In this document: positions 1 through 5,373 of the stretch, piece by piece
How positions within the stretch are numbered: the first letter of the stretch is position 1
Layout of the letters: every line of letters begins with the position of its first letter
DNA from: an uncultured Bacilli bacterium
GTDB lineage: Bacteria > Bacillota_I > Bacilli_A > RF39 > UBA660
Assembly (NCBI GenBank): GCA_949440065.1
Contig: CASRZP010000082.1
Coordinates: 1-5,373 of the forward strand
Reading direction: 5' to 3'
DNA length: 5,373 bases
Program-made: the position numbers and the translations under genes
Notes under the pieces: model-generated
What the model was told of the DNA's origin: nothing
The model's database searches: none
What the model saw: the letters and a program-made list of their open reading frames with translations, nothing else

Positions 1-399
1 GAATATTTTGATGGAAAAATGAGATGGTTCTTTAAAATGGTTGGATGTATTCCTGTAGATAGGAGTAAAAAGGACGAAGCGGCAAAAGCATCAGCCCTAG
101 AAGTGTTAAGAGAAGGGGGGGCTATTGGGTTATTTCCAGAAGGAACTAGAAATAAAACAGAATCTTTTTTGCTCCCATTTAAGTATGGAACAGTATCGAT
201 GGCCTCTAAGACAGATGCGACAATTGTTCCTTTTGGAATAACAGGAGATTATAAATTTAGAAGTAAAAATTTGATAATGCGTTTTGGAACTCCTTTCAAG
301 GTAGGAGAAATGGATTTAGAGACTGCTAATAAGAAGCTTTATGAAGAAGTAAAAAGATTAATGGAAGAAAATTTAAAGGAAGAAAAAATAGAACGGTAA
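1..399 (+). CDS. plsC: 1-acyl-sn-glycerol-3-phosphate acyltransferase (PlsC family), C-terminal fragment, 5' end outside window
   Basis: The product acylates lysophosphatidic acid to phosphatidic acid at the cytoplasmic face of the membrane, a central step of phospholipid synthesis. The frame is open from base 1, giving 132 visible residues before the TAA at 397-399. The ATG at base 19 is internal and not a start. Three of the four family blocks are visible. Block II is GCIPVDR (fragment residues 15-21), block III is FPEGTRNK (45-52), which binds the phosphate of the acceptor, and block IV is VPFGITG (76-82). The N-terminal HX4D catalytic block must lie upstream of the window. The PFKYG segment after block III is also typical of the family. 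The tail is lysine/glutamate-rich, as is common. The gene ends in a terminator that shares bases with its last codons, and the next gene has its own promoter. Family assignment is secure; acyl-chain and acceptor preference cannot be read from the fragment. Confidence 0.93.
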   Translation, partial: EYFDGKMRWFFKMVGCIPVDRSKKDEAAKASALEVLREGGAIGLFPEGTRNKTESFLLPFKYGTVSMASKTDATIVPFGITGDYKFRSKNLIMRFGTPFKVGEMDLETANKKLYEEVKRLMEENLKEEKIER

Positions 400-412
400 A
401 ACCGTTCTTTTT
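391..412 (+). terminator. Intrinsic terminator overlapping the plsC stop codon
   Basis: GAACGGT (391-397) and ACCGTTC (401-407) are perfect reverse complements. They give a 6-7 bp stem with a 3-5 base A-rich loop, followed directly by five T's (408-412). The left arm contains the last two sense codons and the first base of the TAA. An A-rich run precedes the stem, so the hairpin could also work on the other strand, but no convergent gene is visible here. A rho-independent terminator for plsC is inferred. Confidence 0.85.
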
Positions 413-433
413 GTAGATAAAAAGATTCTTTCT

Positions 434-442
434 TGGTACAAT
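434..442 (+). promoter_or_regulatory. Extended -10 promoter for the 675-residue protein gene
   Basis: TGGTACAAT fits the TGnTATAAT extended -10 consensus with one mismatch in the hexamer (437-442). No good -35 box is seen at the usual distance. TTGTAG at 411-416 is a weak match with a 20-base spacer, and extended -10 promoters often tolerate this. The expected transcript start is near 449, giving a leader of about 16 bases before the ATG at 465. This placement argues against the in-frame ATG at 441, which lies inside the promoter. Confidence 0.6.
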
Positions 443-464
443 GATAATAATAGAAGGTGTTTAT

Positions 465-2492
465 ATGGCAAATGATTTTATGACATTTCAGTTTGATGAT
501 AATTGGTTTACTCCTAAAGAGGATAATAAGAAAATAATGATAGTAGAAGATTATCTTGCCATGGATTACGATACTTTAAAAGAGTATATTTATAAAAATC
601 CAGATACTCCTTTATTAAAAGAATCTTCTATTAAGAAAAAATTAATTGATAGTCCTAGAAAATATGATTTTATTTGGTTTGTTCAAGATGCTAATGGGGC
701 AATTCTTGCTAGTCTTTTAGATGAGGAAGGAATTCATATTTTACAAAGTTCTACGGATGTAGTAGATAAATTAAATGCTATTATAACGTGTGAAACTTCT
801 TGCCATTTTGCTTTTCAATCTGATATATTTTGCGAGATGGTATTATTAAATTGGTATGGCTTAGATACCCCTTTCCATAGTTTAAATGAAAAAGAAGCCA
901 TTTCTTTTTTACAATACCTAGATAGAAATTATCCTAAAAAGGTATTAGATTTATTTCCAAAACTTAGTGCTAAAACGCAGGTAGAAATATTAAAGACAAT
1001 AAATTTTTCTTTAGATAGAATTGGTAGTTTTTTAAGAACAGGAAGGAAAGAAGCCATAGAGTACATTCTTACAAATGATTTTAGAATTCATACTTTAAGT
1101 GATTTTTCTTTCTCAGAACTTTATACTTTAGCTACTAAAAAGGTTGCTATTCCATTTTCTTTATTCCATCAAAAAAGTTTCATAGAAAAGATAAGCACAA
1201 TAGGAAATGTGAAAGATTATCGTTATTTATTAAATGCACTTTCAGCATCAAATGATGTTTCTGAAATAGAGTTGGCAAGAAAAGAGTATTATGAAAGACA
1301 ATTTTCCAGTTATGATAAAGAAGAACAAATGCTAAAACTTCATCTTACTTGGTATCAAGAAATTTCAAACAGAATGGAAAGCGGAGAAGAATTTTTTTCT
1401 TTTCTAGATGCAAATCTAGTGCCATTTTATGGAATGGGTTCAGAAGAATTTAGTATACGAAATAAAATATTTAGTTTTTATAGCAATAAAGATAAAGAGG
1501 GATTAAAGAATTTCTTCAGGCAAGAGAGTAGACTACAAATTACCAATATGGTTATTGATTATCATTTTGCTGAAATTCCTTATAATTTCTTTTTAGATTT
1601 AAGAGAATTAGTTCATTTTCAAGAAGGGGAAGGTAGAACTTTATTACAAGAAGAAATAGATGCTTATTCGAAATTATTAAGCTTAGATGATTTATCATAT
1701 GAGGAAGTAATGAAGATACATGCTCATTTGAAAGAATATGATATGATTGAAAAGTATTATGACCATTTTAGAAGCGCAAAAGATAAGCAAGCTTCTTTAA
1801 TAGAAGAGGCAATGCTTACAGAAAGTTCTGTTCAAAAATATAAAAATGAAATCTTATCAGCACAGGCAGGAGTTCCTGTTTATGTATTAGATGGGGATGA
1901 ATTCTATGCTTTCGTAAAAAGTAGTCATACTTCTAAAAATATGCCATTAGATAGCAATTACCGTACTTATAGTGGGGATGGTGGTTCCTATTCCCTAGAT
2001 GGCTCTAATAAATTAAAAACGTTTAAAGACCCAAGGGAGATATATAATTTTATTTATAAAAGTATTCCAAAGAGTCAAATTGTTCATACTTATCCAGCCG
2101 ATTCTTATAGCTTATATAAAAGAGACTTGGATACTTCAACGAAACGTATTTATGAGCTTCTTACTCCAAAAGAATTGGTTGGTAAGAGTAATAGTTATAA
2201 TGAGATTTTAGTAGCAGTTCCAAATCCTAGTAAACCACAAGATGAATTACAAGCATCCCTAGAGGCACCAGAATTATTAGGAATCTATTGTTATGATACG
2301 ATAACAGATAATGATATTATAAGCGCTAAAAATATGGGAATTGGAATTGTGCTCGTAAAGACGAAAAATTATCAAATAGATACTAGTAATAGGATGCGTT
2401 TAATGGACACTCACTTAAATGGTGGAAGTCAAAGTAAATATGACTATTTACAAAGTATTCATGAAAATGATATGGAATCTAGAAGAAAATGA
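465..2492 (+). CDS. Uncharacterised 675-residue soluble protein with helical middle region and mixed alpha/beta C-terminal domain
   Basis: I do not recognise this protein and assign no function. The ATG at 465 is chosen over the in-frame ATG at 441. AGAAGGTG (452-459) is a good ribosome binding site five bases upstream, whereas 441 overlaps the -10 element. The stop is TGA at 2490-2492. No signal peptide or membrane segment is visible, so a cytoplasmic location is likely. The first ~135 residues look alpha/beta and contain three of the four cysteines (C109, C113, C123). Residues ~140-450 are rich in predicted amphipathic helices with many Phe, Leu, Lys and Glu, suggesting a helical-repeat scaffold. 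The C-terminal ~200 residues differ: a strand-like GVPVYVLDGDEFY (469-481), a Gly/Ser/Tyr-rich loop, an Asn-Glu (579-580) at the start of a strand, and LLGIYCYDTIT (604-614) followed by a helix and another strand. Base composition matches its neighbours. An enzymatic, for example transferase-like, C-terminal domain is a guess only. It is flanked by its own promoter and terminator, so probably monocistronic. Confidence 0.85.
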   Translation: MANDFMTFQFDDNWFTPKEDNKKIMIVEDYLAMDYDTLKEYIYKNPDTPLLKESSIKKKLIDSPRKYDFIWFVQDANGAILASLLDEEGIHILQSSTDVVDKLNAIITCETSCHFAFQSDIFCEMVLLNWYGLDTPFHSLNEKEAISFLQYLDRNYPKKVLDLFPKLSAKTQVEILKTINFSLDRIGSFLRTGRKEAIEYILTNDFRIHTLSDFSFSELYTLATKKVAIPFSLFHQKSFIEKISTIGNVKDYRYLLNALSASNDVSEIELARKEYYERQFSSYDKEEQMLKLHLTWYQEISNRMESGEEFFSFLDANLVPFYGMGSEEFSIRNKIFSFYSNKDKEGLKNFFRQESRLQITNMVIDYHFAEIPYNFFLDLRELVHFQEGEGRTLLQEEIDAYSKLLSLDDLSYEEVMKIHAHLKEYDMIEKYYDHFRSAKDKQASLIEEAMLTESSVQKYKNEILSAQAGVPVYVLDGDEFYAFVKSSHTSKNMPLDSNYRTYSGDGGSYSLDGSNKLKTFKDPREIYNFIYKSIPKSQIVHTYPADSYSLYKRDLDTSTKRIYELLTPKELVGKSNSYNEILVAVPNPSKPQDELQASLEAPELLGIYCYDTITDNDIISAKNMGIGIVLVKTKNYQIDTSNRMRLMDTHLNGGSQSKYDYLQSIHENDMESRRK

Positions 2493-2514
2493 GTGTTTTA
2501 AAAACACTTTTTTT
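2492..2514 (+). terminator. Intrinsic terminator overlapping the stop codon of the 675-residue protein gene
   Basis: AGTGTT (2492-2497) pairs with AACACT (2503-2508) around a five-base loop, followed by a run of T's through 2514. The final A of the TGA stop is the first base of the stem. The arms could pair further (AGTGTTTT with AAAACACT), but that would leave too small a loop. The pairing is weak in G+C but the T tract is long. This is the second terminator in the window to begin within a stop codon. Confidence 0.75.
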
Positions 2515-2516
2515 CA

Positions 2517-2522
2517 TATAAT
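2517..2522 (+). promoter_or_regulatory. -10 element (TATAAT) upstream of the spoVD-like gene
   Basis: A perfect TATAAT lies directly after the T tract of the preceding terminator. The expected -35 position (near 2494-2499) falls inside the terminator hairpin and shows no good consensus, and the TG extension is absent. Transcription would begin near 2529, only about eight bases before the ATG at 2537. The mRNA would thus be almost leaderless and would lack much of the ribosome binding site. The hexamer could be fortuitous in such AT-rich DNA. Confidence 0.4.
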
Positions 2523-2527
2523 GAACT

Positions 2528-2533
2528 GGTGAT
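2528..2533 (+). promoter_or_regulatory. Ribosome binding site deciding the spoVD-like start
   Basis: GGTGAT matches the 3' part of the full anti-SD complement AAGGAGGTGATC, with three bases left before the ATG at 2537. Aligned to the full consensus, the core would sit about seven bases from the start. The nearby in-frame ATG at 2552 has no such site upstream, so 2537 is preferred. Confidence 0.55.
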
Positions 2534-2536
2534 TCT

Positions 2537-3571
2537 ATGTTTGTAAAGAAAATGAATGCACGTATGAAGTTTGTATTAATTGTTTTGATTTTGGCTTTTG
2601 TTATTATTATTGGAAAAGTTTTCTATATCCAAGTAATTAGTTATGATAAATTAAATAATTATGCAACAGGATTATGGAGTAGAAATTTACCTTTAGAAGC
2701 AAATAGAGGAATCATTTATGATCGAAATGGAACGGTTTTGGCAGGAAATATTACGACAACTTCTTTGGTTCTAATTCCTAATCAAATAGGAGATAAAGAG
2801 AGTACAGCTAAATCTTTAGCAAGTATTTTAAATGTTAGTTATGAGGATATGTATTCTCATGTTTCTAAGAAAACATCAATAGAAAGAGTTCATCCAGAAG
2901 GAAGAAGGCTGTCAAATGAAATTGCAGATAAAATATCAGCATTAAAACTACCTGGTGTTTATTTAGTAAAAGAGTCGAAAAGAGAATATCCTTATAATAC
3001 TTATTTATCCCATACCTTAGGGTTTGTAGGAATTGATAATCAAGGATTAAGCGGATTAGAATTAATTTATGATAAATATTTAACAGGTAGTTACGGAGCT
3101 ATTAAATATTTCAGTGATGCGAAAGGAAACAAATTAGAGTTAAGTCAAATTTATGAAAAACCACAAGATGGAGTTAATATGACATTAACTATCGACTTTG
3201 AATTGCAAGAGGCTTTGGAAAGGGAACTAGATAATGCAATTTCTATGTACCAAGCGGAGCAAGCTTTTGGACTTGCAATGGATCCTAATACAGGAGCTAT
3301 TTTAGCGATTTCTTCTAGACCTAATTTTTCTCCAACCCATTATCAAGATTATACAACTGAAGAAATCAATCGAAATTTACCTATTTGGATGACTTATGAA
3401 CCAGGTTCTACATTTAAAATTATTACTCTTGCTACCTCTTTAGAGGAAAAAATAATAGATTTAGAAAAAGATACTTTTTCAGATAGTGGGGCAGTAACGG
3501 TAGAAGGGGCCACGTTACATTGTTGGAAACATGGAGGCCATGGCTTACAAACCTATTTAGAAGTGGTTTAA
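2537..3571 (+). CDS. spoVD: N-terminal fragment of SpoVD-like PBP: membrane anchor, dimerisation domain, STFK half of transpeptidase
   Basis: This 344-residue open frame carries a short basic cytoplasmic start, one membrane helix (~residues 12-34), and the class B dimerisation domain. That domain includes SRNLPLEANRG (48-58) and IIYDRNG (59-65), typical of SpoVD and PBP2 proteins. The transpeptidase domain begins near residue 241 (EQAFGLAMDPNTGAIL). The nucleophilic serine is S291 in the STFK motif (291-294, in the context YEPGSTFKIIT). The conserved CWKHGGHGLQTYLEVV segment follows and ends abruptly at the TAA. If translated as is, the product would be a membrane-bound fragment with the acylation serine but without SxN or KTGT. 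It should therefore be inactive as a transpeptidase, though it could still occupy divisome or sporulation partners. The start at 2537 is supported by the GGTGAT site upstream. Confidence 0.8.
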   Translation: MFVKKMNARMKFVLIVLILAFVIIIGKVFYIQVISYDKLNNYATGLWSRNLPLEANRGIIYDRNGTVLAGNITTTSLVLIPNQIGDKESTAKSLASILNVSYEDMYSHVSKKTSIERVHPEGRRLSNEIADKISALKLPGVYLVKESKREYPYNTYLSHTLGFVGIDNQGLSGLELIYDKYLTGSYGAIKYFSDAKGNKLELSQIYEKPQDGVNMTLTIDFELQEALERELDNAISMYQAEQAFGLAMDPNTGAILAISSRPNFSPTHYQDYTTEEINRNLPIWMTYEPGSTFKIITLATSLEEKIIDLEKDTFSDSGAVTVEGATLHCWKHGGHGLQTYLEVV

Positions 3572-4407
3572 AATTAGGAAAAGAAAAATTATTTACCTAT
3601 ATTAAAAAATTTGGCTTTGGTACAAAAACAGGAATAGAATTATCGGGAGAGTCTAGTGGCATTCTTTTTGATGTTGGAAAAATAGGTGATTTGGAACTTG
3701 CAACAACCGCATTTGGTCAAGGAGTTGCAGTAACAGCGATTCAACAAGTAGTAGCTGTCAGTGCGGCTATCAATGGAGGAATTTTATATCAGCCTTATAT
3801 AGTAGAAAGTTTAAATGACCCAGAAACAAATCAAGTGATAGAATCTCATCAAGAAAAAATTGTTAGAAAAGTTATTAGTGAAGATACTAGTAAAAAAGTA
3901 AGATATGCATTAGAAAGTGTAGTAGCACGTGGTACAGGGCATAATGCCTACATTCCAGATTACCGAGTAGGAGGAAAAACAGGGACTGCTCAAAAAGCTG
4001 AAAATGGGCATTATTTAACAGGTAACTATATTACTTCTTTTATCGGTTTTATGCCAGCGAATGATCCTAAAGTAGTGATTTATATTGCCGTTGATAATGC
4101 AAAAGGTGTAAGCCAGTACGGAGGTACAGTTGCGGCACCGATTGCTAAAAACTTTCTTTTATCTGCTATTCCTGTATTGGGAATAGAACCACAGAAGGAT
4201 GAAATCGAAAAAGAATATATTTATTTAGATAAAACTTATACAATAGTTCCAGATGTTACAGGGAAAAATTTAAAGGATGCTATGAAAGAATTAAAAAATT
4301 TTAAAGTAGAATATGAAGGAAAAGGAACAGTACTTTATCAATCCCCAAATCCAGGAATTAGAATTGCCGATGGAGAAACAATTAGACTTTATTTAAATGC
4401 TTCCTAG
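3565..4407 (+). CDS. spoVD: C-terminal fragment of SpoVD-like PBP: KTGT half of transpeptidase plus one PASTA domain
   Basis: Homology to the family resumes at GLKLGKEKL (from base 3565) and runs to the TAG at 4405-4407. Conserved stretches include FGFGTKTGIEL, TTAFGQGVAVTAIQQ and RYALESVVARGTG. The third catalytic motif KTGT (bases 3976-3987) sits in VGGKTGTAQK. A tail of about 54 residues from base 4243 (IVPDVTGKNLKDAMKEL through QSPNPGIRIADGE) is a single PASTA domain. No convincing start belongs to this piece. The frame is open back to a TTG at 3520, but bases 3520-3564 read there give residues unlike the family and merely overlap the first fragment out of frame. GAAGGGG (3503-3509) lies about ten bases before that TTG, so weak translation cannot be excluded. 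Without an anchor or the active serine, a separately made product would not be functional. Confidence 0.75.
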   Translation, partial: GLKLGKEKLFTYIKKFGFGTKTGIELSGESSGILFDVGKIGDLELATTAFGQGVAVTAIQQVVAVSAAINGGILYQPYIVESLNDPETNQVIESHQEKIVRKVISEDTSKKVRYALESVVARGTGHNAYIPDYRVGGKTGTAQKAENGHYLTGNYITSFIGFMPANDPKVVIYIAVDNAKGVSQYGGTVAAPIAKNFLLSAIPVLGIEPQKDEIEKEYIYLDKTYTIVPDVTGKNLKDAMKELKNFKVEYEGKGTVLYQSPNPGIRIADGETIRLYLNAS

Positions 4408-4416
4408 TGTTATAAT
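4408..4416 (+). promoter_or_regulatory. Extended -10 promoter for the CNNM/CorC-type gene
   Basis: TGTTATAAT is a perfect match to TGnTATAAT and begins at the first base after the TAG stop of the penicillin-binding protein gene. No good -35 hexamer is seen 17 bases upstream (4388-4393 reads TTTATT). Transcription would start near 4423, giving a leader of about 15 bases before the ATG at 4438. No terminator is visible between the two genes, so readthrough from upstream is also likely. Confidence 0.65.
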
Positions 4417-4437
4417 GGGTAAGAGGATAGTGATTGT

Positions 4438-5373
4438 ATGTTTATAAAAATAATAATATTGATTTTATTAATTGTTGTAAATGGGATATTTTCAGCAACC
4501 GAAATGGCTTTTTTTGAACTAAATACTTATGAGCTTCATAAAGAATTAAAAAGGAATAATAAAAAGGCAAAGAGAATATTGTCTTTATTAGAAGATTCTA
4601 GTACCTTTTTATCCGCTATTCAAATAGTTATTACTTTATCTGGATTTTTAGCAAGTGCATTTGCAGCAGATAGCTTTGCTCGTGAAATTGCTATGCTTAT
4701 TTCTCCAACATGGATCTCTATGGAAGCTCTTATCAATATACTGATTATTGCCATTACGGTTATTTTATCTTATTTTACATTGGTATTTGGAGAATTAGTT
4801 CCAAAGAGAATAGGTCTTACTTATCCAAAAAAAATATCTTATTTTATGGTGAATGTTTTATATGCTATTATTTTCTTTTTTAAACCATTTATTATTATTC
4901 TTCGTTCTTCTACTAATTTTATTTTAAAATTATTGAGAATAGAAAATAAAGAGGAAGAGGTAGAGGAAGAAATTAAAAGCAATATTTTAGACGCTAATTT
5001 AGAAGAATTAGAGAAAAAAATATTGTTAAATGTATTTGAATTTAATGATACTACGGCGGAAACTGCTATGACTAGTAGAGAAAATGTTGTGGTATTAGAT
5101 ATTCATGATAGTAAAGAAAAAGTGATGGATACTATTAAGAAAACCAAATACACACGCTTTCCTATTATGGAAAATGGAAAAATTATTGGTGTTTTAAATG
5201 TAAAAGATTTACTTTTAAAGAAAAAAATGTTTTTTTCTTTAAAAAACTATATTAGAAACATTGAAGAAATCCCTTATGATATGATTATAGATGATGCCTT
5301 CTTTTTATTAAATAGAAAACATGTTCCAATTGCAAAAGTTGTAAAAAATGATAATTGGGTTGGTGTTATCACT
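4438..5373 (+). CDS. CNNM (DUF21) / CorC-type membrane protein with CBS domains, 3' end outside window
   Basis: The frame is open from the ATG at 4438 to the last base, giving 312 residues with no stop; the gene continues beyond the window. The N-terminal ~165 residues form a DUF21/CNNM transmembrane domain with hydrophobic segments near 2-25, 56-77, 97-121 and 135-155. Its hallmarks are NGIFSATE (15-22) and GELVPKRIGL (118-127). An acidic linker (172-178) and the NVFEFNDTTAETAMTSRENV segment lead into a CBS pair. The first CBS shows TRFPIMENGKIIGVLNVKDL (239-258); the second is entered at ~265 and cut off near VGVIT. Characterised relatives (CorC, MpfA, eukaryotic CNNM) export or resist Mg2+, with CBS domains sensing nucleotide and Mg2+; that role here is inference. 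The usual MTPR is MTSR (211-214), and the DEYGG acidic motif of the second CBS reads KNDNW. Starts upstream in this frame are absent; GAGG at 4423-4426 is the ribosome binding site, slightly far at 11 bases. 'Hemolysin C' labels for this family are misleading. Confidence 0.88.
   Translation, partial: MFIKIIILILLIVVNGIFSATEMAFFELNTYELHKELKRNNKKAKRILSLLEDSSTFLSAIQIVITLSGFLASAFAADSFAREIAMLISPTWISMEALINILIIAITVILSYFTLVFGELVPKRIGLTYPKKISYFMVNVLYAIIFFFKPFIIILRSSTNFILKLLRIENKEEEVEEEIKSNILDANLEELEKKILLNVFEFNDTTAETAMTSRENVVVLDIHDSKEKVMDTIKKTKYTRFPIMENGKIIGVLNVKDLLLKKKMFFSLKNYIRNIEEIPYDMIIDDAFFLLNRKHVPIAKVVKNDNWVGVIT

Larger units (their letters stand above)
2537..4407 (+). pseudogene. spoVD: SpoVD-like class B penicillin-binding protein, disrupted by a deletion that removes the SxN motif and shifts the frame
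   Basis: Class B penicillin-binding proteins are membrane-anchored DD-transpeptidases that cross-link peptidoglycan; SpoVD acts on spore cortex in Bacillus. Two consecutive frames together match this family from end to end. The order is membrane anchor, RGxIxDRNG dimerisation domain, STFK active site, then (new frame) KTGT motif and one PASTA domain. The first frame stops at TAA 3569-3571 right after the family's LEVV. The second frame picks up with GLKLGKEKL from base 3565. Family members, as I remember Bacillus SpoVD, carry QNSCNPGFVELG between these points, which includes the second catalytic motif SxN (SCN). About 12 codons are therefore missing and the frame is shifted by -1. An intact version would be about 635 residues, close to the ~646 of B. 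subtilis SpoVD. No other stop or frameshift is seen and both halves are well conserved, so the lesion is recent or artefactual. The single PASTA domain favours SpoVD over PbpB. Confidence 0.85.

Noticed and set aside
19..21. ATG at 19 as the start of the acyltransferase
   Set aside because: The frame is open to base 1 and the N-terminal HX4D block required by the family would be missing. The gene begins upstream of the window.
441..443. ATG at 441 as the start of the 675-residue protein
   Set aside because: It overlaps the TACAAT -10 element and has no ribosome binding site, whereas ATG 465 has AGAAGGTG five bases upstream.
2490..2500. UGA read as tryptophan, as in mycoplasmas
   Set aside because: All tryptophans in the recognised genes use TGG and no internal in-frame TGA occurs. 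TGA at 2490-2492 sits at the start of a terminator, as expected of a true stop.
3520..3564. TTG at 3520 as a genuine start of a separate second gene
   Set aside because: The residues read from 3520 to 3564 do not match the PBP family and overlap conserved coding sequence of the first fragment in another frame. Homology begins only at about 3565.
3563..3574. Programmed -1 ribosomal frameshift joining the two PBP halves
   Set aside because: The zero-frame codons GTG GTT TAA do not form an X_XXY_YYZ slippery site. A frameshift would also still give a protein lacking the SxN segment.
3540..3600. Disruption by an insertion sequence or intron
   Set aside because: No extra DNA is present at the junction; sequence is missing, not added.

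Overview
The window is AT-rich, densely packed, single-strand-coding DNA that looks like a low-GC Gram-positive bacterium (Bacillota, most likely Bacilli-like). Supporting signs are the A/T-ending codon preference, AGGAGGTGATC-type ribosome binding sites, extended -10 promoters, and a class B penicillin-binding protein of the SpoVD type with a C-terminal PASTA domain. All tryptophans are read from TGG and no gene has an in-frame TGA, so the standard bacterial code fits. A species cannot be named from this sequence alone.

Layout, all on the + strand: (1) bases 1-399 hold the C-terminal part of a PlsC-type 1-acylglycerol-3-phosphate acyltransferase, ending in a hairpin terminator that overlaps its stop codon. 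(2) Bases 465-2492 encode a 675-residue soluble protein that I do not recognise. It has its own extended -10 promoter and again a terminator overlapping the stop. (3) Bases 2537-4407 hold a SpoVD-like class B penicillin-binding protein gene that is broken. The reading frame shifts at about base 3565, exactly where the family carries the SxN catalytic motif, and that segment is missing. (4) Bases 4438 to the window end encode a CNNM/CorC-type membrane protein with CBS domains, cut off by the window edge and preceded by a near-perfect extended -10 promoter.

Each of genes 2-4 has its own promoter-like element in a gap of only tens of bases, and two of the three gaps also carry a terminator. The genes therefore look like individually transcribed units rather than one operon, although no terminator is visible between the penicillin-binding protein and the CNNM gene. 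The three recognisable products act at the cell envelope (phospholipid synthesis, peptidoglycan cross-linking, probable magnesium export), but nothing shows that they work together. The main item to check is the penicillin-binding protein lesion: a true deletion, a strain variant, or an assembly fault. The second is the unidentified 675-residue protein. I see no mobile element, CRISPR array, tRNA or rRNA.
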